A DNA stretch of 64,000 nucleotides from Sphingomonas edaphi. Its GTDB lineage: Bacteria > Pseudomonadota > Alphaproteobacteria > Sphingomonadales > Sphingomonadaceae. Under the pieces are notes generated by a model. It saw nothing but the letters and a program-made list of their open reading frames with translations, was not told the origin of the DNA and did no database searches. The position numbers and the translations under genes were made by a program. Positions 1 to 8,100 of this stretch are shown here, one piece after another; position 1 is the stretch's first letter, and each line of letters begins with the position of its first letter. The DNA is taken from contig NZ_QXTF01000002.1 in assembly GCF_003583725.1 (NCBI RefSeq), forward strand, positions 248,001 to 312,000. Reading direction: 5' to 3'.

Positions 1-1
1 A

Positions 2-97
2 TTAGCATTCGATCAGCAGACCTTCATGGCACCCGGGAAGGTCAATTTCTACGACCGCAAGACCTTGCACCAAAAGTCATGCGGAGAACAGACATGA
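2..97 (+). CDS. C-terminal fragment of an unidentified protein (partial)
   Basis: A reading frame is open from the left edge to a TGA at 95-97 and encodes about 31 residues with an aromatic and basic character (contains FYDRKTLHQ). Its stop overlaps the ATG of the next gene in an ATGA arrangement, the usual sign of translational coupling, so it is probably the tail of a gene whose body lies outside the window. I do not recognise the family. The fragment is too short to exclude a chance open frame. Confidence 0.35.
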   Translation, partial: LAFDQQTFMAPGKVNFYDRKTLHQKSCGEQT

Positions 98-1002
98 AAC
101 CAAGTATCACACGCCGCTCATGTTGGGCCGGCTCGGCATATATTGTAGCTTTGGTGGCCGGTACGGCAGGCTTGGCTATGCCAACCTTTGGCGATTGGTC
201 GTCAGTCGCGAACATTGAAGTGCTCCCCGGTTCGTCGTCCGACGTAAACAGCGCCTCGATCGAAGGGTGTCCCAGCGTGTCGCCGGACGGCCTGACGCTG
301 GCGTTCAACAGCTTCCGTTCCGGTAACCAACAAATCTATCTCGCACACCGCGACAGCACGGAAGAAGGGTTTGGCGCTCCTGAGATGGCGCCCGCGCCAA
401 TCAACTCGTCGGCGCTCGAATTTTGCCCGACCATGATGCAGGGCAACAGGCTCTACTTTTCGCGGGCCGCCGGTGGTGACCCGGGCGACATCTACGTTGC
501 GAAGCTAGGACCGAAGGGTTGGAGCACGCCCTCAAGGCTCAGCTCGGCGATCAACCAGCCCGGCACGATAGAGGAAGGCGTTAGCATTTACGAGGATGAT
601 GACGGCCGCGAAGTGCTACTCTTCTCCCGCCGTCCGCCAGGCCCGTTCGACGGCGTCGGCGGCAAGATCTACCAGAGCGTGGACGGCGCCCCGGCGAGCT
701 TGGTTGCGGGCGGGCCGCACAGTTCCGCGTCCGATAACCGGCCAAGTGTGACGCACGATGGCAAGACGATTTTCTGGGACTCGCTGCGCAGCGGTTCGCT
801 GGGCGGTCCGGATATTTGGTACGCCACGCGCTCGAACACCGCCCAGCCGTTCGGCTCCGCCGTTCATCTGAGCGCGCTGAGTTCGAACCAGTCCGACACC
901 CGGCCCTACATCGGCTGGCAGGGTAACATGCTGACCCTTTCGTCGAGCCGCGCGGGCGGGGAGGCGATGGGCGACATTTGGTTCGTCACTCGTGACAAAT
1001 AG
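94..1002 (+). CDS. PD40/TolB-like beta-propeller protein, exported
   Basis: 302 residues. An N-terminal hydrophobic segment (about residues 10-35) looks like a signal peptide or signal anchor. The rest contains repeated blocks of the WD40-like PD40 type: PSVSPDGLTLAFNS, then LYFSRAAGGDPGDIYV, then PSVTHDGKTIFWDS and GPDIWYATR. Each pairs a predicted beta-hairpin with a DIYV/DIWY strand. This family folds as a periplasmic beta-propeller and usually acts as a binding scaffold, not an enzyme. I prefer the ATG at 94 over the one at 79: it has a GGAGA sequence 6-7 bases upstream and makes an ATGA overlap with the preceding frame. The ligand or partner cannot be inferred. Confidence 0.75.
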   Translation: MKPSITRRSCWAGSAYIVALVAGTAGLAMPTFGDWSSVANIEVLPGSSSDVNSASIEGCPSVSPDGLTLAFNSFRSGNQQIYLAHRDSTEEGFGAPEMAPAPINSSALEFCPTMMQGNRLYFSRAAGGDPGDIYVAKLGPKGWSTPSRLSSAINQPGTIEEGVSIYEDDDGREVLLFSRRPPGPFDGVGGKIYQSVDGAPASLVAGGPHSSASDNRPSVTHDGKTIFWDSLRSGSLGGPDIWYATRSNTAQPFGSAVHLSALSSNQSDTRPYIGWQGNMLTLSSSRAGGEAMGDIWFVTRDK

Positions 1003-1080
1003 GAAGCGAAGTTTCGGGGGCCGCCGCTCAACTCCACCTCCTACGGGAGTGTGGGTTGGGCGGCGTAAATCGGGACTGCG

Positions 1081-1410
1081 TCAGTCGCCGGATCTGCCGA
1101 GGATGCGACCGGTCCGCGGATCGACATCGACCCAAATGACCTTGCCATTGTCCATGAACTTCATGCGCAGGTTCCGTCCACGAAGCTCCGGGCCCAGGTA
1201 ATCGGCACCGCCCATGCGCGGGATTACCCGCCGTTCGATCATTGGCAGCGGCATTGCGCGGCCTTCCTGCGTTGCGCGAAACGCGCGGTCTTGGTCGCGG
1301 GGCCGGTCGAGCCACGCAAGGCGAACCTGGTCGGCAGGGCGCGCGGCAAGCGCCGGCGTCGCGGCGGCAAGCGCGCAGGCAGTCAGTAGAAGGGTACGGT
1401 ACAGGCGCAT
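1081..1410 (-). CDS. Small exported protein with PepSY-like C-terminus
   Basis: 109 residues starting with a clear Sec signal peptide (MRLYRTLLLTACALAAATPALA). The mature part is basic, and its end (MKFMDNGKVIWVDVDPRTGRIL) resembles the last strand pair of PepSY-type domains, where V-x-VD-x-xTG-x-IL is common. A longer in-frame start exists 72 bases upstream, but the signal peptide and an AAAGAGA ribosome-binding site favour 1410. It is transcribed divergently from the ABC-F gene. Function unknown; PepSY membership is inferred from the tail motif only. Confidence 0.7.
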   Translation of the reverse strand: MRLYRTLLLTACALAAATPALAARPADQVRLAWLDRPRDQDRAFRATQEGRAMPLPMIERRVIPRMGGADYLGPELRGRNLRMKFMDNGKVIWVDVDPRTGRILGRSGD

Positions 1411-1537
1411 GGCATGAATCTCTTTCGACCGCTTTCCTATGACCAACCCATTGAACGAGTTATGAATGCCCCCGTTGTGCATCGTTAAGCCTTGCGGGCC
1501 GTGACGCAGCGGCGATGCTACGCTAGGGGGCGGCCCA

Positions 1538-3328
1538 ATGGCACCCCCGATTTTATCTTATGAGAACCTCGGCCTCGTTCAGGGCGAAGGCTGGCTGTTC
1601 CGCAACCTCGATATCCATATCGGCCCACGCGACCGGCTGGCCCTGATCGGTCGGAACGGGGCTGGCAAGACAACCCTGCTCAAATGCCTCGCCGGCTTGG
1701 TCGACACGGACGAGGGCGAGCGCAAGGTCGTGCCCGGAACGAGAGTGGTAATCCTTGAGCAGGATCCGGTCATGACTGGACACTCGACCCTGGAGGAGTG
1801 GGTGTTGGGCGGCTCATATGCGCCTGCCGCCCACGAGGCTGCTGCGATTGCCGACCAGATTGGGATCGACCTCGGCCGCGATACCGCGACGTCCAGCGGC
1901 GGTGAGCGGCGCCGGGCAGCGATCGTCCGCGCACTTGCACAGAATCCTGATGTGCTGATGCTTGATGAGCCGACCAACCATCTCGACCTAGGCGCGATCG
2001 ACTGGCTCGAAGACTGGCTAAATCGTTTCAAAGGCGCGTTTATCGTCATCAGCCACGACCGCACTTTCCTGACGCGGCTAACGAAAAGCTGCCTTTGGCT
2101 CGACCGCGGCAACATCCGTCGGGCAGAGATCGGCTTCGGCGGCTTTGATGCCTGGACAGAGCGCGTCTATGACGAGGAAATCCGCGCGGCCGAGAAGCTG
2201 GACGCGAAACTGAAGCTGGAACTGCACTGGCTGCAGCGCGGCGTCACCGCCCGCCGCCGCCGAAACCAGGGGCGCCTCGCAAAGCTCAACGAAATGCGGG
2301 CGCAGCGCGCGGCCATGCTCGGGCCCGCCGGTGCGGCAAAGCTGGCGTTGGCGAAAGACGATGTGAAGACGAAGGCGGTCATTGATGCTGAGCACGTCTA
2401 CAAATCCTTCGGCGACCGCTCGATTATCAAGGACTTCACGCTTCGCATCCAGCGGGGTGACCGGATCGGCTTGGTCGGTGCCAACGGGACGGGCAAGACG
2501 ACATTGCTGAAGCTTTTGACCGGCGAACTGAAGCCCGATTCCGGCACCGTTGTTCAGGCCAAGTCCCTGTCCGGCATCGTCATTGACCAGCAGCGCAAGC
2601 TGATGGAGCCGACGCGGCGGGTACGCGACGTGCTGGCCGAAGGCGGCGACTGGATCGAGGTTCGCGGACACAAGAAGCACATCAAAGGGTACCTCAAGGA
2701 ATTCCTCTTCGATCCCTCGCTGACCGAAGCTCCGATTGCATCACTTTCGGGCGGGGAACGGTCGCGGCTACTGCTGGCGCGCGAGTTCGCCCGGGAATCG
2801 AACCTACTCGTGCTGGACGAACCGACCAACGATCTCGATCTTGAGACTCTCGACCTGCTCCAGGAAGTCATTGCCGACTATGACGGAACCGTGCTGATCG
2901 TCAGCCACGACCGAGACTTCCTCGATAAAACGGTGACGGTGACGCTTGGCCTCGACGGGTCCGGCAAAGTCGATATCGTGGCCGGCGGCTATGAGGATTG
3001 GGCCCGGCGACGCCGCGAGGTTAAAACCGCCGGAAAAAAGGCAGCGGTGCCGCTCGCTCGGGCAGAGGCGCCTGCCGCTCCGCAAGCGCGCATAAAGCTT
3101 AGCTACAAGGACCAGCGTGATCTCGATCGGCTGCCTGAAGAGATCGAACGCCTTGAACGCGAGATCGCGGCGCAGGAGGAGGCGCTTCACGATCCCGACC
3201 TCTACACGCAGAATCCCACGCGGTTTTCGGAGCTGACCGCCTCGATTGAACGGAAGCGGGCCGAGAAGGAGGTCGCCGAACATCGCTGGCTGGAGGTGGC
3301 GGAAATGGCGGAGGCGCTCACCCGCTAG
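1538..3328 (+). CDS. uup: ABC-F family ATPase (Uup-like)
   Basis: 596 residues with two ABC ATPase domains and no membrane segments, the ABC-F layout. The first domain has Walker A GRNGAGKTT (about residue 38), signature SSGGERRR and Walker B LMLDEPTNHLD. The second has GANGTGKTT (about 315), LSGGERSR and LVLDEPTNDLD. The inter-domain linker is rich in Arg/Lys and Glu, and the C-terminus (about 525-590) is a charged coiled coil (DRLPEEIERLEREIAAQEE) as in Uup. ABC-F proteins bind the ribosomal E site or, for Uup, affect DNA/ribosome structure and transposon excision. It is followed by two hairpins that can end transcription. Confidence 0.9.
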   Translation: MAPPILSYENLGLVQGEGWLFRNLDIHIGPRDRLALIGRNGAGKTTLLKCLAGLVDTDEGERKVVPGTRVVILEQDPVMTGHSTLEEWVLGGSYAPAAHEAAAIADQIGIDLGRDTATSSGGERRRAAIVRALAQNPDVLMLDEPTNHLDLGAIDWLEDWLNRFKGAFIVISHDRTFLTRLTKSCLWLDRGNIRRAEIGFGGFDAWTERVYDEEIRAAEKLDAKLKLELHWLQRGVTARRRRNQGRLAKLNEMRAQRAAMLGPAGAAKLALAKDDVKTKAVIDAEHVYKSFGDRSIIKDFTLRIQRGDRIGLVGANGTGKTTLLKLLTGELKPDSGTVVQAKSLSGIVIDQQRKLMEPTRRVRDVLAEGGDWIEVRGHKKHIKGYLKEFLFDPSLTEAPIASLSGGERSRLLLAREFARESNLLVLDEPTNDLDLETLDLLQEVIADYDGTVLIVSHDRDFLDKTVTVTLGLDGSGKVDIVAGGYEDWARRRREVKTAGKKAAVPLARAEAPAAPQARIKLSYKDQRDLDRLPEEIERLEREIAAQEEALHDPDLYTQNPTRFSELTASIERKRAEKEVAEHRWLEVAEMAEALTR

Positions 3329-3336
3329 GCGGGTTG

Positions 3337-3375
3337 GCGAAGCAATCCAGTCGGGGGCGTGCTGGATTGCTTCGC
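3337..3375. repeat. 14-bp perfect inverted repeat (possible terminator or dispersed palindrome)
   Basis: GCGAAGCAATCCAG at 3337-3350 is perfectly complementary to 3362-3375, with an 11-base loop. It lies just after the ABC-F stop, between it and the DUF885 remnant on the other strand. The core AAGCAATCCAG/CTGGATTGCTT resembles, from memory, a palindromic repeat scattered through many proteobacterial genomes. It has no T-run, so termination is possible but not typical. Confidence 0.65.
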
Positions 3376-3376
3376 C

Positions 3377-3395
3377 CCCGGGCCAGTGGCCCGGG
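3377..3395. terminator. GC-rich hairpin, possible bidirectional terminator
   Basis: CCCGGGCC at 3377-3384 pairs perfectly with GGCCCGGG at 3388-3395 around a 3-base loop. It directly abuts the preceding 14-bp inverted repeat, forming a double stem-loop between convergent units. No U-tract follows, so the terminator role is inferred from position. Confidence 0.45.
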
Positions 3396-3401
3396 TAGGG
3401 A

Positions 3402-3740
3402 TCAGGTCCGCTTGGCCGCCTCCGTCCGCTCAGCAATTCTGGGTTCCAAGATGGTGAGCGGCATCGCGCCGTCCTTCAGCACTTCGTGGAAACGCTTCAG
3501 GTCGAACTCGGGCCCAAGCGCTTTCTGCGCTTTTTCCCGCGCCAGCTGCCACGCAAGATGGCCGATCTTGTAGCTGCAGGCCTGCCCGATCGACTCGCAG
3601 AAACGCTGCACCTCGCGCTGGACGCGGGCGCGGGGAAAGCCCGTTGTGCGGGTCATCTAGTATTTCGGGAACTCGGCGAGACGCGAAAGATAGCCCTCCG
3701 CATCCTGCTTCGCTTCGATCGGTGAATGGCAAGCATGGCA
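3402..3740 (-). pseudogene. Remnant of a DUF885-family gene (internal deletion and in-frame stop)
   Basis: Read on the minus strand, 3728-3660 encodes HSPIEAKQDAEGYLSRLAEF, like the stretch found in the front half of DUF885 proteins. It runs into a TAG at 3659-3657. The same frame continues (3656-3402) with a block typical of the DUF885 C-terminus: GFPRARVQREVQRF, GQACSYKIGHLAW, then FHEVLKDGAMPLTILE. Intact DUF885 proteins are near 550-600 residues; here only about 110 codons remain, joined at a stop, so several hundred codons of the middle are missing. The upstream beginning is also absent. DUF885 proteins are usually exported and hydrolase-like. I treat this as a decayed gene, not a functional short protein. 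Confidence 0.75.
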
Positions 3741-3899
3741 GACTGGGCACCATGTCCGCCCAGCAGCCTCCACCCGTCGAATTTCGCGGCCCGTTGGTTG
3801 AGGAATCGGATGTGCAACACTTCGGAAAGGCAGACAGTCCGTGCTGCTTGCAGGGACGCGGCAATTGTGCAGGCTGGCGGCGATCAGGGAGGATAGCGA

Positions 3900-6722
3900 A
3901 TGTCGAAATGGATGTTGCGTGCGGCAGTGGCCGCCATGGCGCTGGCGCCGGTCGGAACGGTGATGGCGGCGAACCCTCCGGCGATCGCCCCGCTCGCCTA
4001 TACCGCGCGGACTCTGCCCAACGGGCTGCGCGTCTATTCCATACCCGATCCCACCAGCGCCAATGTCTCGGTGCAGGTCTGGTATGACGTCGGCTCGCGC
4101 GACGATCCGCGCGGCCGGTCGGGTTTCGCTCACCTGTTCGAGCATCTTATGTTCAAGTCGACCCGTAACCTCGCGCCCGAACAGTTCGACCGGCTGACGG
4201 AGGATGTCGGCGGGTTCAACAACGCGTCAACCAACGACGACTATACCAACTATTACGAGGTGGTGCCTGCCAATCACCTACAGCGACTGTTGTGGGCAGA
4301 GGCGGACCGCATGCGGTCGCTGGTCATTGAGCCGGGCTTCTTTGCGTCTGAACGCGACGTGGTGAAGGAAGAGCTCCGCAGCCGCGTGCTGGCCGCTCCA
4401 TACGGCAAGCTGTTTTATCTCTACCTGCCACAGATTAGCTACGACGTTCATCCTTATGCCCGTCCGGGCATCGGCAGCATCGAGGATTTGGACGCGGCGA
4501 CGATCGATGATGTGCGCGCGTTCCACGCTACCTATTATCGCCCCGACAATGCCGTGCTGGTAGTGTCGGGGCGGTTCGACCAGGCGCAACTCGACCGTTG
4601 GGTCGACGAATATTTCAAGCCAATTGAGCGGCCTTCAAGTGCGATCCCCCGCGTCAAGGTGGAGGAACCGGCGCGCACCGTCGCGCGCAGCTTCACCGTG
4701 TACGAGCCTAACACCCCGTTGCCCGCAGTGCTTCTGTCCTATCCGATTCCGCCTGCCAGCGACCGCGACGCGGCAACGCTGGAAGTGCTCGACGCGATCC
4801 TGTCGCGCGGCGACAGCTCGCGCCTGCATGACTCGCTGGTCTATCGCGACCGTATTGCAAGCCAAGCCGGCTCCTTCTTCGATGCCAAGCAGGGACGGGG
4901 CAACCTTGCTCTTTACGCGATCCTTAGCAGCGGAAGGGACGCCGCCACGGGCGAGGTGGCCCTGCGGCGCGAAGTCGCTCGATTCCGGGATGCTGCGGTC
5001 AGCGCCGCCGAGCTTCAGGAAGCGAAGACCGAATTGCTGACGTCGGCGCTGCGTGAACGAGAGACGGTCGATGGCAAAGCCGACGCACTGGCCGAAGCGG
5101 TCATTGTGTCGGGCGACGCCACGGCGGCCGACAAGAGGCTGGCGGATATTGCCGCCGTTACTCCGTCCGATATCCAGCGCGTTGCGCGCAAATGGCTGCG
5201 TGAGAACGCTAGCGCCGCGGTGCGCTATCTTCCCGAGGCAGCCCAGAACGGCGCTAATGAAGATGTCATCACCACCAGTTCGAAGGTTCAGACGGCAGCG
5301 CTGAAGGCTCCCGCCAACATCAAAATCTGGCAACTCGCACCGGAGAACGAACGCACAGCGCCGCCTGCACCTGGAGCGGAAGTCGCGCCGGCAATTCCAG
5401 CGCCCAATGTCCAAAAGCTCGCGAATGGGCTGACCGTCATCACCGTCGAAAATCACAAGCTGCCTCTCGTCACTGCGACGCTAGTTGCGAACGGCGGCGC
5501 GGCGGGCGACCCGCAAGGCCGCGCCGGCGCCGCGCAGCTTGCAGCGGCGGTCATGACTGAAGGCACCGCAACCCGCACCGCGACGCAAGTGGACCGGGCT
5601 GTGGAAGCACTCGGCGCGTCGCTCGACGGAAGCGCGGGATGGGACGGGGCTCAGATAGGATTGACCGTCGCGACGGGGGAACTCGACAAGGCGCTCGAAA
5701 TCGTCGGTGACGTCGCGCGCAACGCAAAGCTCCCCGATGAGGAGATCGAGCGCCAGCGCAGCGTCGGCATCGACGGAGTGACAGTCGCGATGAGCGATCC
5801 TGGGGAAGTCGCGCAAATGGCCGCGATGCGCGCCCTGTTCGGCGACGGCCCGTACGGCCATCCGTCAAACGGCACGGCCGCCTCCCTAAAGGCGATCACC
5901 CGAGCGGATATCGAACGCGCCTATCGTTCGTCATGGGCTCCGGCCAATGCGACGCTGATCCTCAGCGGCGATATCAATCCTGCCAAGGCCGCCCAACTTG
6001 CGAGCAAGCATTTCGGGAGTTGGAGCGGCGCCGCCACGGCCGTGGCGAAGGCGAACGCCGACACCGCTCCCATGGCTGGGAAGGTCGTTGTGATCGACAT
6101 GCCGGGATCTGGCCAGGCTGCCGTGGCGGTCGCGAAACGCGGGGTCTCGCGCGGGGACGAGCGCTTTTACCGCGCGCTGGTCGCAAATGCGGTGCTGGGC
6201 GGGGGCTACAGTGCCCGACTGAACCAGGAAATCCGCATCAAGCGCGGACTATCCTATGGGTCGCGCAGCCAGCTCGACGCGCGCCGCGACACGGGTCCGT
6301 TCCTTGCCGTCACCCAGACGCGCAACGACGCCGCGGATCAAGTGCTTGCACTGACATTGGGCGAAATGGCGCGGCTAGGAAACGAGTCGCTGACGCCTGC
6401 GGACCTCGCCGCCCGCCGTTCCTCCCTGACCGGCAGCTTTGGCCGTAACGTCGAGACTACGGCCGGAACGGCCAATCTGATTTCGGGCTATCTGCAGCGC
6501 GGAGTCCCGGCGTCGACGATCGACAGCTATCTGCCGTCGATACTCAATGTCGATCCTTCGGGCGTTCAGTCGGTGGCGGCAGAATTGCTGAAAGCCGACG
6601 GCTCGACCGTGGTCATTGTCGGCGATGGGTCTAAGTTCGTCGAGAAGCTTCGGGCAAAATATCCGGATCTGGTATTGATCTCGTTAAAGGATCTCGACCT
6701 CAACAAGCCCGGCCTTCGGTAG
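3900..6722 (+). CDS. M16 family zinc peptidase, two-domain, exported
   Basis: 940 residues. A signal peptide (about 1-23, ending VMAAN) directs it to the periplasm. The N-terminal M16 domain carries the inverted zinc motif HLFEH (H78, E81, H82), with a downstream acidic helix (VVKEELRSR, about 154-162) that supplies the third ligand. The second M16 repeat begins near residue 500 (VQKLANGLTVITVEN), but its corresponding segment reads AGAAQLAAAVM, so it lacks the zinc residues and is probably the non-catalytic half of the clamshell. Such proteins degrade peptides in the cell envelope. The start has a GGGAGGA site 7 bases upstream. Downstream, its stop lies 4 bases from the convergent prsR stop. 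Confidence 0.9.
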   Translation: MSKWMLRAAVAAMALAPVGTVMAANPPAIAPLAYTARTLPNGLRVYSIPDPTSANVSVQVWYDVGSRDDPRGRSGFAHLFEHLMFKSTRNLAPEQFDRLTEDVGGFNNASTNDDYTNYYEVVPANHLQRLLWAEADRMRSLVIEPGFFASERDVVKEELRSRVLAAPYGKLFYLYLPQISYDVHPYARPGIGSIEDLDAATIDDVRAFHATYYRPDNAVLVVSGRFDQAQLDRWVDEYFKPIERPSSAIPRVKVEEPARTVARSFTVYEPNTPLPAVLLSYPIPPASDRDAATLEVLDAILSRGDSSRLHDSLVYRDRIASQAGSFFDAKQGRGNLALYAILSSGRDAATGEVALRREVARFRDAAVSAAELQEAKTELLTSALRERETVDGKADALAEAVIVSGDATAADKRLADIAAVTPSDIQRVARKWLRENASAAVRYLPEAAQNGANEDVITTSSKVQTAALKAPANIKIWQLAPENERTAPPAPGAEVAPAIPAPNVQKLANGLTVITVENHKLPLVTATLVANGGAAGDPQGRAGAAQLAAAVMTEGTATRTATQVDRAVEALGASLDGSAGWDGAQIGLTVATGELDKALEIVGDVARNAKLPDEEIERQRSVGIDGVTVAMSDPGEVAQMAAMRALFGDGPYGHPSNGTAASLKAITRADIERAYRSSWAPANATLILSGDINPAKAAQLASKHFGSWSGAATAVAKANADTAPMAGKVVVIDMPGSGQAAVAVAKRGVSRGDERFYRALVANAVLGGGYSARLNQEIRIKRGLSYGSRSQLDARRDTGPFLAVTQTRNDAADQVLALTLGEMARLGNESLTPADLAARRSSLTGSFGRNVETTAGTANLISGYLQRGVPASTIDSYLPSILNVDPSGVQSVAAELLKADGSTVVIVGDGSKFVEKLRAKYPDLVLISLKDLDLNKPGLR

Positions 6723-6726
6723 GGGA

Positions 6727-8100
6727 TCAGGCTCCAAGCTGATATTGCTTCATCAGGTCGTACAGTGTCGGCCTGCTGATACCCAAAAGCTTGGCCGCGC
6801 CTGAAATATTATGCTCAGTGCGCGTCAGTGCCTGGTGAATCGCGCGGCGGTCAGCCACTTCGCGCGCGGCTCGCAGGTTGATTGGCAATTGTCTGGCATC
6901 GCTTTGTGCCGCGCCGGGCAAGTCGAGGTCGGCCGCCGTCACCAGCTTCCCGTCGGCCATGATCACTGCTCGCTTTATGCGGTTCTCGAGCTCGCGGACA
7001 TTGCCCGGCCAAGCATAGGCATCGATCGCGTCGGTGGCATCGGGGCTTAGGCCTTGCACCCTGGGATTCATGTCGCGCGCAAAGCGGCTCACGAAATGAC
7101 GGGCGAGCAACACGGCATCTCCCGCACGGTCGGAAAGGCTGGGGATCTTCACCACGATTTCTGCCAGCCGGTAATATAGGTCGTCGCGGAACCGCCCGTC
7201 GGAGATCATGGTATCGAGGTCCTGATGCGTCGCGCACACGATGCGCGTATCCACCGCGATCGGGGCCCGGCCGCCAATCCGTTCGATTACCCGCTCCTGG
7301 AGGAACCGCAGCAGCTTGACTTGCAGGGGAAGGGGAATGTCGCCGACTTCGTCGAGGAACAGCGTTCCGCCCTGTGCCATTTCGATCTTCCCCGGCGTCA
7401 TCTTGATCGCGCCGGTAAACGCTCCCCGCTCATATCCGAACAACTCGGCTTCTAGCAGGTTCTCGGGGATGGCAGCGCAGTTGATTGCGACAAACTCGCC
7501 CTTGGCGCGGGGCGATTTCTCGTGGACGGCCCGCGCCAGCAATTCCTTGCCTGTCCCCGACGCGCCCAGCAGCATGACGGACACATCGGCGTTGGCAACG
7601 CGCTCGATCGTGCGCGCTACCTTCAGCATTTCTGGACTGGCCGTCAGCAACGCGCCAAGCGCCGTGGCGCCACCTCCTGCAGCCTCCAGCCGCCGGTTCT
7701 CTGCCTCTATCTCCTGAACGTGAAAGGCACGGGAAACGATTAGGCCGAGCTCGTCGATATCGACGGGTTTTCGGTAAAAGTCATAGGCACCCAGCGCGAT
7801 CGCCTTTAATGCGCTTTCACGCGCACCGTGGCCCGATGCGACGATGATCTTCGTGTCCGGCTTCAGCGCCAAGATTTCCTGAAGGGTCGCAAATCCCTCG
7901 GTGGTGCCGTCGGGATCCGGCGGAAGGCCAAGGTCCAAGGTGACGACGGGCGGCTCGTGCAGCCGAACCATCTCGATGGCCTGCGCCCGGTCGGTGGCGC
8001 TTACCACCCGATAGCCCTCATAGGCCCATTTCAATTGCCGCTGGAGCCCTTCGTCATCCTCGACGATCAGCAGGACAGGCAGTTCGCTGGGTTTTGTCAT
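6727..8100 (-). CDS. prsR: Sigma-54-dependent response regulator PrsR
   Basis: 457 residues. An N-terminal receiver domain has the phospho-acceptor region VVTLDLGLPPDPDG. A central AAA+ domain has Walker A GASGTGKE, the sigma-54 contact loop GAFTGA and Walker B LFLDEVGD. A C-terminal Fis-type helix-turn-helix follows (NISGAAKLLGISRPTLYDLM). Length and motifs match the PEP-CTERM/exosortase-associated regulator PrsR, which activates exopolysaccharide and PEP-CTERM genes from RpoN promoters. Its start overlaps the end of the kinase gene by 4 bases, so the pair is translated together. No exosortase or PEP-CTERM protein is in the window, so its targets are elsewhere. Confidence 0.88.
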   Translation of the reverse strand: MTKPSELPVLLIVEDDEGLQRQLKWAYEGYRVVSATDRAQAIEMVRLHEPPVVTLDLGLPPDPDGTTEGFATLQEILALKPDTKIIVASGHGARESALKAIALGAYDFYRKPVDIDELGLIVSRAFHVQEIEAENRRLEAAGGGATALGALLTASPEMLKVARTIERVANADVSVMLLGASGTGKELLARAVHEKSPRAKGEFVAINCAAIPENLLEAELFGYERGAFTGAIKMTPGKIEMAQGGTLFLDEVGDIPLPLQVKLLRFLQERVIERIGGRAPIAVDTRIVCATHQDLDTMISDGRFRDDLYYRLAEIVVKIPSLSDRAGDAVLLARHFVSRFARDMNPRVQGLSPDATDAIDAYAWPGNVRELENRIKRAVIMADGKLVTAADLDLPGAAQSDARQLPINLRAAREVADRRAIHQALTRTEHNISGAAKLLGISRPTLYDLMKQYQLGA

